This document shows positions 1 through 7,719 of a stretch of 64,000 nucleotides of DNA, one piece after another; the first letter of the stretch is position 1, and each line of letters opens with the position of its first letter. The notes under the pieces are model-generated. The model searched no databases. It worked only from the letters and a program-made list of their open reading frames with translations, and was not told the DNA's origin. The DNA lies in assembly GCF_000025625.1 (NCBI RefSeq), contig NC_013922.1:434001-498000 (forward strand), read 5' to 3'. A program made the position numbers and the translations under genes. Source of the stretch: Natrialba magadii ATCC 43099. Its GTDB lineage: Archaea; Halobacteriota; Halobacteria; Halobacteriales; Natrialbaceae.

Positions 1-1
1 C

Positions 2-634
2 GGTGGTATCGTCGCAACGACGTTCTCGAGTCACATCTCGCGTGTCACGAGCCTCGTCGAGTTCGCCAAGGATATCGGCCGACAGCCAGTCCTCCTCGGG
101 CGCTCGATGGAGAAGTACTCCGGCACCGCAGAGCGACTCGACTTCGTCGACTTCCCGGACGACCTCGGCATGTTCGGTCACCGCAAGTCCGTCGACCGCA
201 CGTTCAAGCGGATCATGAACGAGGGCAAGGAGAACTTCCTGCCCGTCGTGACGGGCCACCAGGGCGAGCCACGCGCGATGCTCACCCGCATGGCCCGCGG
301 CGAGACGCCGTACGAACTGGACGACGGCGACAAGGTCGTCTTCTCCGCTCGCGTGATCCCGGAGCCGACCAACGAGGGCCAGCGCTACCAGGCCGAAAAG
401 CTGCTCGGCATGCAGGGCGCTCGCGTCTACGACGACATTCACGTCTCCGGCCACCTGAATCAGGAGGGCCACTACAAGATGCTCGACGCACTGCAGCCCC
501 AGAACATCATCCCGGCCCACCAGGACCTGAAGGGACTGTCGGGCTACGTCAAGCTCTGTGAGAGCGAGGGGTACCAGATGGGACGAGACATCCACGTCTC
601 GCGCAACGGCAACCTCATCCAGCTTGTCGAGTGA
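2..634 (+). CDS. rnj: Ribonuclease J, archaeal type (3' part only)
   Basis: The last 210 codons of a metallo-beta-lactamase/beta-CASP ribonuclease; the reading frame is open from base 2 and the N-terminal zinc-site motifs lie outside the window. Visible are the beta-CASP stretch ([14 protein letters not shown], then [11 protein letters not shown]), a [10 protein letters not shown] segment, and the C-terminal motif [15 protein letters not shown] with IIPAHQDL, whose histidines are typical of RNase J family motifs. By family it is a 5'-3' exoribonuclease/endonuclease in RNA turnover. The stop codon lies one base before the ATG of the prenyl synthase, so the two are probably cotranscribed. The family is clear; the full length and start cannot be seen. 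Confidence 0.9.
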   Translation, partial: GGIVATTFSSHISRVTSLVEFAKDIGRQPVLLGRSMEKYSGTAERLDFVDFPDDLGMFGHRKSVDRTFKRIMNEGKENFLPVVTGHQGEPRAMLTRMARGETPYELDDGDKVVFSARVIPEPTNEGQRYQAEKLLGMQGARVYDDIHVSGHLNQEGHYKMLDALQPQNIIPAHQDLKGLSGYVKLCESEGYQMGRDIHVSRNGNLIQLVE

Positions 635-635
635 T

Positions 636-1685
636 ATGACGACCTCCAAGGCACGAGAAGAGACGGTACTCGAGGCGGTCCGAGCGCGACGGGAACTCGT
701 CAACGAGGCGATCCCCGAAGAGCTCCCAGTACAACAGCCCGAACGGCTCTACGAAGCCTCGCGGTACCTGCTCGATGCAGGCGGTAAACGGCTGCGTCCG
801 GCCGTCCTACTCGCGGCGGCGGAAGCACTCGCAGACGTCGAGCCACTGTCGACCGACTACCGATCGTTCCCGACGCTCTCCGGTGAGGAGATCGACATGA
901 TGGACGCTGCAGTCAGCGTCGAGGTTATCCAGTCGTTCACGCTGATTCACGACGACATCATGGACGATGACGACCTGCGTCGCGGCGTTCCCGCCGTCCA
1001 CCGCGAGTACGATCTCGAGACGGCCATCCTGGCCGGCGATACACTCTACTCGAAGGCGTTCGAGATCATGCTCGAGACAGGTGCAGATCCGTCCCGTATG
1101 GTCGACGCACTCGACGTACTCGCGACCACCTGTACGAAGATCTGTGAGGGCCAGGCCCTCGACGTTACCTTCGAAAAGCGCGACAACGTCGCGCCCGAGG
1201 AGTACCTCGAGATGGTCGAACAGAAGACTGCAGTCCTCTATGCTGCGTCTGCCTGCCTCCCAGCAATCTTGCAGGGGGCCGACCAGGAGACGATCGACGC
1301 ACTCTACGGCTACGGCCTCGACATCGGCCGCGCGTTCCAGATTCAGGACGACGTGCTCGACCTGACCGTTCCGAGTGACAAACTCGGGAAACAACGCGGC
1401 AGCGACCTTGTCGAGGAGAAACAGACCCTCATCACCGTCCACGCCCGCGAGCAAGGCGTCGACATCGAGGGACTCGTCGACACCGAGGATGTCGACGCCG
1501 TCACCGAGGCGGAAATCGACGACGCCGTCGCCGAACTCGAGAAGGTAGGCTCGATCGACTACGCCAACGAGACTGCTCGCGACCTGGTCGAACAGGGGAA
1601 GAATCGCCTCAGCGTGCTGCCGGACAACGAGGCTCGCGAGTTGCTGTGTGAGATCGCAGATTACCTGATCGAACGCAGCTACTGA
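636..1685 (+). CDS. idsA: Geranylgeranyl/polyprenyl diphosphate synthase
   Basis: 349-residue trans-isoprenyl diphosphate synthase that condenses isopentenyl diphosphate with allylic diphosphates to make the C20 (or longer) precursor of archaeal ether lipids. Both aspartate-rich motifs are present: LIHDDIMDDDDLRRG near residue 106 and FQIQDDVLD near residue 238, plus the GGKRLRP substrate motif near residue 50. An insertion (about residues 75-90, DYRSFPTLSGEEID) lies between the first helices. ATG 636 follows the RNase J stop by one base; longer in-frame starts would lie inside RNase J and are rejected. RNase J next to idsA is a familiar haloarchaeal order. Confidence 0.93.
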   Translation: MTTSKAREETVLEAVRARRELVNEAIPEELPVQQPERLYEASRYLLDAGGKRLRPAVLLAAAEALADVEPLSTDYRSFPTLSGEEIDMMDAAVSVEVIQSFTLIHDDIMDDDDLRRGVPAVHREYDLETAILAGDTLYSKAFEIMLETGADPSRMVDALDVLATTCTKICEGQALDVTFEKRDNVAPEEYLEMVEQKTAVLYAASACLPAILQGADQETIDALYGYGLDIGRAFQIQDDVLDLTVPSDKLGKQRGSDLVEEKQTLITVHAREQGVDIEGLVDTEDVDAVTEAEIDDAVAELEKVGSIDYANETARDLVEQGKNRLSVLPDNEARELLCEIADYLIERSY

Positions 1686-1736
1686 CTCGCAGACAAGTCA
1701 CCACAAGCACAGCACTGCTTCCGTTTCTGCTGTGTA

Positions 1737-2951
1737 CTACCTGTTCGTGACCTCCTGGTCTTTCTCTGGCTCTGTCCGCTCCGTCCGCTCCGTTCGCCCT
1801 GTCTGGGACTCTCCCGCCTCGGACTCGAGTCCCCTCTCCCCTTCCATCGACCCCATCGACGTCACCCGAAAGCCACGATCCCCGCGCGCCTGATGCGTTC
1901 GCTGAGGATACGGAATCGTAATCGCTTCGCGCTCGAAGGCATCCTTGATCGCGTCGATGACAGTCGTCTGGGCTTGCCAGACCCGTCGGCGCTTCGGGTT
2001 CTCGATCCAGAACTGTAACTCGAGTACGACGGCGGAGTCGCCGAAGCGTTTGGAGACGACCTGGGGTTCTTTGAGCGGGCTGATGATGTCGATGTCGTCG
2101 ATGGCGTCTCGGATGACGGTTCGGGCGCGGTGGAGGTCGGTGTCGTAGTCGACGCCGAGTTCGATGTCGACACGCAGGCGATTGCTTCGCGAGTAGTTGA
2201 TGAGTTCGTTCGAGGTGAGTTCGTCGTTTGGGACGAGGACGTGCTCGTCGTTGAACGTCCGGATTTTCGTGTGCGAGATGGTGATGTCCTGGACGATACC
2301 GGCGGTCTTGCGGTCGTTCTGGTTTGCGACCTCGATCCAGTCGCCGGCCCGGAAGGGGCGGGTAAAGAGGAGGAGGAAGCCGGCGACGAACGCGGCGACG
2401 GTTTTCTGGGCGGCCAGCCCGAAGATGGCGCTGACGACGCCAGCGCTGAGGATAAGATTCGTCAGTTCGATCCCCCAGATCGACATGACAACGAGGCCGG
2501 CAACGGCGACGATGCCGGCATCGGCTGTGTGGTAGGCGACCTCTTTCTGGTGGTTCGTGATGAGGTCTTCCCGGTAGAGCCGGTCGAACGAGCGGTTGAC
2601 CATTCGAACGAGGAGGTAACTGGCGACGAGAATCGCAATCGACACTGCTCCACGGATGCCGGTGAAGCGGTCGAGGAAGATGGCGTCGAGGACCTCGTCG
2701 AAGACGAACGAGAGCGCCCAGATGTCGGCGAGCACGTAGGCTGCGACGACCACGCTGCCGGCGAGGACGGCCATCTCGATCGCTTCGGCGGCGTTTCGCG
2801 TATAGCGGTCGCCGAGAAGGTTTCTGAGACTCCGAATCAGTACGAACAGGGCGACGAGTGCGAAAATAACGGCGATGCTAGTCAACAGTTGTAGTGGCGG
2901 AGAGCCGTAGAGTACGTCCTGTATCCAGTCGCGGTAGAGGGAGAACGTCAT
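1737..2951 (-). CDS. Small-conductance mechanosensitive channel (MscS family)
   Basis: 404-residue membrane protein. Hydrophobic segments run through the first 200 residues and end in the pore-helix signature VVSAIFGLAAQKTVAAF, followed by FTRPFRAGDWIEV, the start of the MscS beta domain. The cytosolic vestibule domain follows (VPNDELTSNELINYSR, about residues 235-345). The last 50 residues are an acidic low-complexity tail with TERTERTE repeats. By family it opens under membrane tension to release osmolytes. It is convergent with idsA (51 bases apart) and divergent from gltX. The function is inferred from family membership only. Confidence 0.9.
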   Translation of the reverse strand: MTFSLYRDWIQDVLYGSPPLQLLTSIAVIFALVALFVLIRSLRNLLGDRYTRNAAEAIEMAVLAGSVVVAAYVLADIWALSFVFDEVLDAIFLDRFTGIRGAVSIAILVASYLLVRMVNRSFDRLYREDLITNHQKEVAYHTADAGIVAVAGLVVMSIWGIELTNLILSAGVVSAIFGLAAQKTVAAFVAGFLLLFTRPFRAGDWIEVANQNDRKTAGIVQDITISHTKIRTFNDEHVLVPNDELTSNELINYSRSNRLRVDIELGVDYDTDLHRARTVIRDAIDDIDIISPLKEPQVVSKRFGDSAVVLELQFWIENPKRRRVWQAQTTVIDAIKDAFEREAITIPYPQRTHQARGDRGFRVTSMGSMEGERGLESEAGESQTGRTERTERTEPEKDQEVTNR

Positions 2952-2989
2952 TTCGGGAGTGGCGTTCGTTGCCCTGCCGTTCTAAGGGT

Positions 2990-3175
2990 GTTACTTGCGT
3001 GCGACGGTTCCCGCTGGTGGGAGTGTGTGCCGGGCCGGCCCGAGATAATCCGAACTGACTCGAACCGACCCCAACCGAGCGAACCGGACCGAATCGAACC
3101 CTATCCGAAGGATCGAATCGACCCCGACCGAACGAACCGGACCGAATCGAACCCAACCGAGCGACCCGACACCGC
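2990..3175. repeat. Degenerate GAACCG-rich repeats upstream of gltX
   Basis: The intergenic stretch between the MscS gene and gltX is dominated by near-repeats of CGAACCGGACCGAATCGAAC. An exact 22-base copy occurs at 3080-3101 and again at 3133-3154, a 53-base period, with shorter cousins in between. No convincing reading frame fits the stretch. It could be expanded noncoding repeat or leader RNA of gltX. Confidence 0.7.
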
Positions 3176-3210
3176 GGAGGTTTTGGTCCGTGCATGAATA
3201 CCCTCCAGTA

Positions 3211-4932
3211 ATGAACGACGATCTCCGCGAACGGATCGAGCGCGAAGCCGAGAAACACGCGCTGTTGAACGCCGTCAAACACGAAAGCGACGCCAACGTC
3301 GGCGCCATCATGGGGCCGCTGATGGGCGAAAACCCCGACTTCCGCGAGCACGGCGACGAGATTCCGGGCGTCATCGGCGGCGTCATCGGCCAGGTCAACG
3401 ACCTCTCCTACGACGAAAAGCGCGAGCGACTCGAGGACCTCGCGCCCGAGGAACTCGCGGAAATCGAGGCCGAGGACGAGGGGGACGAACACGACCTGCC
3501 ATCGCTTCCCAATGCTGAAGAGTACGACGAGATCCGCATGCGCTGTGCGCCGAACCCGAACGGCCCGTGGCACATCGGCCACGCGCGGATGCCTGCCGTT
3601 ATCGGCACCTACCGCGACCGCTACGACGGCTGGTTCTGCGTCCGCTTCGACGACACAGACCCCGAGACGAAACGACCGGACCTCGACGCCTACGATGCGA
3701 TTCTCTCGGATCTCGACGACTACCTCGGCTTCGAGCCGGACGAGATCTACCGCGCGAGCGACCGACTCGAGACGTACTATGAGCATGCCCGCGAACTGAT
3801 CGACCTGGGCGGAGCCTACACCTGCTCCTGTTCGGGCGATGAGTTCTCGGAACTGAAGAACTCGGGCGAACCGTGTCCGCACCGCGACAAAGACGTTGAA
3901 ACGGTCCGCTCGGAGTTCGAGGACATGGTCGCCGGCGAGTACGAGAGTGGCGAGATGGTCCTTCGTGTAAAGACCGACATCGAGCACAAGAACCCCGCGC
4001 TGCGTGACTGGGTCGCCTTCCGGATGATTGACACCCCCCACCCACGCGAGGAGGCAAGCGAGTACCGCTGCTGGCCGATGCTCGACTTCCAGTCCGGTGT
4101 CGACGATCACCTGATCGGCATCACCCACATCATCCGAGGCATCGACCTGCAGGACTCGGCCAAGCGCCAGCAGTTCGTCTACGACTACTTCGGCTGGGAG
4201 TACCCCGAAGTCGTCCACTGGGGCCACGTCCAGGTCGACGCCTTCGACGTGAAGGTGAGCACCTCGACAATTTCGGAACTGATCGAGGACGGCGAACTCG
4301 ACGGCTGGGACGACCCACGCGCACCGACGCTCAAGAGTCTGCGCCGCCGCGGCATCCGCGGCCAGGCCATCGTCGACGCGATGGTCGAACTCGGCACCTC
4401 GACCAGCGACGTCGACCTCGCGATGAGTTCCGTCTACGCGAACAACCGCGACCTGGTTGACGACGAGACCGACCGCCGATTCCTCGTCCGTGACGGCGTC
4501 GAACTCCCACTCGGCGGTAGTCCGCCAGTAGAGGCCAATCCACCGCTGCACCCCAACCACGAGGAACGTGGCGTCCGCGACATTCCCGTCGGCGATGCCG
4601 TGCTACTCGAGTCCGACGACCTGCCGGCCCGCGAGGAGCGCATCTGGCTCAAGGGGCTTGGCTGTTTCCAGTACACCCGCGATACGCTCCAGTACACCGG
4701 CGAGGATATCGACGTCGTCCGCGAGGGTGACGTCGACGTTATCCACTGGGTGCCGGCAGCCGAGAGCGTGCCCGTCCGGTTGCGGACCATGACGGGCGAC
4801 GTTTCCGGGCAGGCCGAACCTGAGGTGGGTGCACTCGAGTCGGACGAACTGGTGCAGTTCGAGCGCGTCGGCTTCGCTCGGATTGACCGCCACGAGGAGG
4901 AGGAGACAGTCGCGTACTACACCCACGGCTAA
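3211..4932 (+). CDS. gltX: Glutamate--tRNA ligase (archaeal GluRS)
   Basis: 573-residue class I aminoacyl-tRNA synthetase charging tRNA-Glu (and possibly tRNA-Gln for later transamidation). The catalytic site shows APNPNGPWHIGHAR (HIGH motif, about residue 120) and the KMSKS equivalent AFDVKVSTSTI near residue 347. The C-terminal half is the archaeal/eukaryotic beta-barrel anticodon-binding type. An N-terminal helical region of about 100 residues is usual for archaeal GluRS. ATG 3211 is chosen; a GTG at 3190 would add seven residues. Its substrate tRNA-Glu(CTC) is also in this window (24937-25011). Confidence 0.95.
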   Translation: MNDDLRERIEREAEKHALLNAVKHESDANVGAIMGPLMGENPDFREHGDEIPGVIGGVIGQVNDLSYDEKRERLEDLAPEELAEIEAEDEGDEHDLPSLPNAEEYDEIRMRCAPNPNGPWHIGHARMPAVIGTYRDRYDGWFCVRFDDTDPETKRPDLDAYDAILSDLDDYLGFEPDEIYRASDRLETYYEHARELIDLGGAYTCSCSGDEFSELKNSGEPCPHRDKDVETVRSEFEDMVAGEYESGEMVLRVKTDIEHKNPALRDWVAFRMIDTPHPREEASEYRCWPMLDFQSGVDDHLIGITHIIRGIDLQDSAKRQQFVYDYFGWEYPEVVHWGHVQVDAFDVKVSTSTISELIEDGELDGWDDPRAPTLKSLRRRGIRGQAIVDAMVELGTSTSDVDLAMSSVYANNRDLVDDETDRRFLVRDGVELPLGGSPPVEANPPLHPNHEERGVRDIPVGDAVLLESDDLPAREERIWLKGLGCFQYTRDTLQYTGEDIDVVREGDVDVIHWVPAAESVPVRLRTMTGDVSGQAEPEVGALESDELVQFERVGFARIDRHEEEETVAYYTHG

Positions 4933-5054
4933 TGGGTGGTGGATAAAGAAAGCAGAATTGACTGGACCGCGGTGGTTTCGCGGGCTGTCGTCGTGCTGAA
5001 TCCGTCGCGGTGTGAGTTCAGGCGGAGATGCGATCTGCGAACGGTTGGACGAGA

Positions 5055-5726
5055 TTATTCGTCGTCGTTCTCGTCGTCGCCGTTCTCGTCGTCGCCGTTC
5101 TCGTCGTTACCGGTATCGTCGTTGCCGTTCTCGTCATCGCCGTTGTCGTCGTTACCGTTCTCGTCGTCGCCGTTATCCTCCGCTTCGTCATCCTCGTCGC
5201 CGTTCTCTGCCTCTACGATTTCGAACGCACCACGCATCGTCCCGTCGTGCGGTCGGCAGACGTACTCGGCGATTTCGTCGGTCGCTTCGAACTCGATGAA
5301 CTGATCGTCGCCACCTTCGTCTACTTCGTCGGTCTCGTAGTCATCGACGACCTCGTCATCTTCGTCGACGAGTTCGATGTTGTGGGTACTTCCGTCGCCC
5401 ACTTCCCAACCGATCTCGTACTCTTCACCCTCCTCAAGGGTGATCGTCGGGTTCTCTTCGTCTTCGATCTCTTCCGGTTCGATACCGATCCAGCCCGGTG
5501 TTTGTGCATCGAGTTCGATGACGGTGCCGGGTTCAATCGCCTCGCCGTTTTCGTCGTCTGGCTCGTCGTTTTCGTCGTCCGTTACTGGCTCGTCGTCATC
5601 GTCGTCCGGTGCCGGCTCATCGTTCCCGTTCCCGTTGTCTGCACACCCTGCGAGGAATGCTCCCGCACCGACAGCACCCGAAACCTTGAGAATTGTTCGC
5701 CGAGTCGTGGGGTTGTTTTCTGCCAT
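5055..5726 (-). CDS. Halocyanin-like blue copper lipoprotein
   Basis: 223-residue secreted type I copper protein. The N-terminus is a twin-arginine signal with lipobox (TTRRTILKVSG to FLAGC, lipidated Cys28). The cupredoxin domain (about residues 65-175) keeps the copper ligands His115 (STHN) and Cys157, His160, Met164 in YVCRPHDGTM. It should carry electrons at the outer membrane face. The domain sits between an acidic linker and a C-terminal tail of about 45 residues made of DENGDD/GNDD repeats. On the minus strand a TTTAAC box near 5750-5756 lies about 28 bases before the start, fitting a leaderless mRNA. The function is inferred from the ligand set. Confidence 0.85.
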   Translation of the reverse strand: MAENNPTTRRTILKVSGAVGAGAFLAGCADNGNGNDEPAPDDDDDEPVTDDENDEPDDENGEAIEPGTVIELDAQTPGWIGIEPEEIEDEENPTITLEEGEEYEIGWEVGDGSTHNIELVDEDDEVVDDYETDEVDEGGDDQFIEFEATDEIAEYVCRPHDGTMRGAFEIVEAENGDEDDEAEDNGDDENGNDDNGDDENGNDDTGNDENGDDENGDDENDDE

Positions 5727-5852
5727 GTTTGTCCCTACACCGCCGAGGGATGTTAAATCAAATCCGGCGAACTGATGACATTCCCAACTTCCGAATCGAG
5801 TTACGCATCATTTTAAAACAAACATTCAATTCTTGACGACAATCCTCGCCCG

Positions 5853-6017
5853 CTACTCGAGTAGCTCGTCACCACTATCAGGACTGGGGTCTGCGACCAC
5901 GCCGTCCTGGCGACCGAGCACGCGGGCGTGGGGGGCACAGACGAGGCGGTTGTCGTCCCAGGGGATATGCAATTCGACGGTGCCAGCCCGCTCACAGTCC
6001 GGTTCGGTACACTCCAT
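5853..6017 (-). CDS. Small zinc-finger-like protein, 54 residues
   Basis: A short ORF. The protein starts MECTEPDCERAGTVELHIPW and continues DDNRLVCAPHARVLGRQDG before an acidic tail ending in ELLE. Cys3, Cys8, Cys27 and His30 form a plausible zinc knuckle (CxxxxC...CxxH). Codon use matches its neighbours, and the ORF fills the gap between the halocyanin and the DUF456 protein. Small zinc proteins of this size are common in haloarchaea. No function can be assigned. Confidence 0.65.
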   Translation of the reverse strand: MECTEPDCERAGTVELHIPWDDNRLVCAPHARVLGRQDGVVADPSPDSGDELLE

Positions 6018-6087
6018 AGCGGCGAAACGGTGGCAAGTGACTCAGTCTTTTGGTGGCGTTCGCGGCTTTCGATCGGTCAGAACGGGC

Positions 6088-6573
6088 TCAAAAGACGAAG
6101 ACACCGATGAGGAAGCCAAACAGGATCGACACCGTCAACAGTGCCTGCACTGCCGTCGATGCCAGAATACCAAGCGTCGCGTAGATTGCCGACCGGGTGC
6201 TTCGGTTGACATCGCCAGCCCGGACGAATTCGACGACGAAGACGGTTCCAAACAGACCGACGAGCAGGCCAAGCGGGCCGGTGACGAGCATCAGTAGAAT
6301 CCCGACGACGGCGGCGAGCCCCGTCGTGGTCCACGAGGCACCGCCCGCTCGTGCCGCGATCGATCCCGCGAAGTACTCGACGAACAGCGTCACGAGTCCG
6401 AGTATCGTCAACACGATCATCGTAATCGTTCCCGGCTCCGCGAAGTTTGACTGCCACCAGTAGAAGTAGACTCCCGATAGCGAGAGCAAACCACCTGGAA
6501 CGAGCGGGACGAGCGTTCCGACGACGCCGGCAGCGAGCAGCGCAACCGCGACGAGCAAGACCACGTCCACCAT
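6088..6573 (-). CDS. DUF456 family membrane protein
   Basis: 161-residue integral membrane protein with four or five hydrophobic segments (VVLLVAVALLAAGVVGTLVPLVPGGLLSL, then TITMIVLTILGLVTLFVEYFAG, LAAVVGILLMLVTGPLGLLVGLFG and a C-terminal segment). The VPLVPGGLL loop and the glycine-rich GLLVGLFGTVFVVEF segment are typical of DUF456. ATG 6573 is chosen because upstream in-frame codons run into the divergent SDR gene and lack hydrophobic character. The function of the family is unknown. Confidence 0.8.
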   Translation of the reverse strand: MVDVVLLVAVALLAAGVVGTLVPLVPGGLLSLSGVYFYWWQSNFAEPGTITMIVLTILGLVTLFVEYFAGSIAARAGGASWTTTGLAAVVGILLMLVTGPLGLLVGLFGTVFVVEFVRAGDVNRSTRSAIYATLGILASTAVQALLTVSILFGFLIGVFVF

Positions 6574-6694
6574 GTCCCACTCGACACACGCCCGCGCCAA
6601 AGCCGTACCGCCTCCCAACGCCAACAGCACCTCTGGGTGCCAACGCCGGATTTCCTCCAGTACAGTTACATACACTGGGTGACCAGCAGGTGAC

Positions 6695-7468
6695 ATGACA
6701 ACAGCGCCAGCAGCCACGGACCACTCGGAACAGCCACGGGGTGCCATCATCGTCGGTGCCTCGTCGGGTATCGGCGCGGCACTTGCCCACGAACTCGCCG
6801 CCGACGGCTACGAGGTCGGCCTCACAGCCCGTCGAACGGAGCAACTGAAAGCCGTCGGCGGCGAACTCCCGACGAAGGCCTACGTCGCCACGATGGACGT
6901 CACCGACACCGAAACCGCTCGCGAGCACTTCTTCGAACTCGCCGACGCAATGCCGTCCGTCGACCTCGTCGTCATCAGCGCCGGTGTCGGCGATGCGAAC
7001 TACGCACTCGAGTGGGAGACCGAGCGCCAGACGGTCGACGTCAACGTGCGCGGCTTTACGGCGATTGCGACGGCGGCGATGGAGTATTTCGAGTCTCGAA
7101 CGGACGACAGTTCGGATCCACACGGACACCTCGTCGGACTGTCCTCGGTCGCAGCCCACTTCGGAAACGGTGGCACGCAGGCCTACAACGCCTCGAAAGC
7201 GTACGTCTCGCGCTATCTCGAGGGGCTACGGAGTCGGCAGGCCGGCAACGACGCGAACGTGACGATCACGACCATCGAACCGGGATTCGTCGACACCGAC
7301 CTCTCGTACGGCTCGTTCTGGGAGTGCTCCCCGGAAACTGCTGCGAGCCAGATTGCCGACGCGATCCGCGAGGAGCGCGACCACGCCTACGTCACCCGCC
7401 GCTGGCGGCTGGTCGCGTGGGTGTTGAAGGCGCTTCCCGAGTCGGCGATTCGACGGCTGTTTGCCTGA
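6695..7468 (+). CDS. Short-chain dehydrogenase/reductase (SDR)
   Basis: 257-residue Rossmann-fold oxidoreductase. The cofactor motif GASSGIGAAL (about residues 22-31) is followed by TARRTEQ at the end of beta-2. The catalytic pair is seen in YNASKAY (YxxxK), with SSVAAHF supplying the active-site serine. It probably acts on an alcohol or ketone using NAD(P)H; substrate unknown. ATG 6695 opens divergently from the DUF456 gene, with 121 bases between the two starts. The C-terminus (WVLKALPESAIRRLF) may touch the membrane, as in other haloarchaeal SDRs. Confidence 0.85.
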   Translation: MTTAPAATDHSEQPRGAIIVGASSGIGAALAHELAADGYEVGLTARRTEQLKAVGGELPTKAYVATMDVTDTETAREHFFELADAMPSVDLVVISAGVGDANYALEWETERQTVDVNVRGFTAIATAAMEYFESRTDDSSDPHGHLVGLSSVAAHFGNGGTQAYNASKAYVSRYLEGLRSRQAGNDANVTITTIEPGFVDTDLSYGSFWECSPETAASQIADAIREERDHAYVTRRWRLVAWVLKALPESAIRRLFA

Positions 7469-7478
7469 CCGCTGTCGA

Positions 7479-7634
7479 TTAGTCTGTTGGGGAGGTCGCG
7501 GTACCAGAACCGACGAACACGCCGGCTATGGAGATAAAGACGCCGAGATACGCTACTCACCAGGCACCTTCGCCGAGGAATATTGCGAGCAGCACGAAGG
7601 TAATGCCAAGCAGCCCGAGCCTCACACCAAGCAT
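7479..7634 (-). pseudogene. Tiny two-helix membrane protein interrupted by TGA
   Basis: On the minus strand an ATG at 7634 starts MLGVRLGLLGITFVLLAIFL, reads to Trp25, meets TGA at 7559-7557, then continues in the same frame as VAYLGVFISIAGVFVGSG to a TAA at 7481-7479. The two halves each form one hydrophobic helix, and together look like a 51-residue hairpin membrane protein. Either the gene is broken by a nonsense change, or only the first 25 residues are made. The case rests on hydrophobicity and frame continuity, not on a recognised family. Confidence 0.4.
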
Positions 7635-7719
7635 ATCCGTTGATCGGTCCGGACCAGAGATGATTGTTACTATTTCGTGACGCCCGTTCTACAGCTTCTA
7701 CCGCATCTTCCCCCTCTCT

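Noticed and set aside
2878-4560. 560-codon minus-strand frame
   Set aside because: Shadow of gltX and its leader; no domain pattern, while the plus strand encodes clear GluRS motifs.
5028-5756. Long plus-strand frame with Val/Leu-rich product
   Set aside because: It is the antisense of the halocyanin acidic repeats; the minus-strand frame has a Tat signal and copper ligands.
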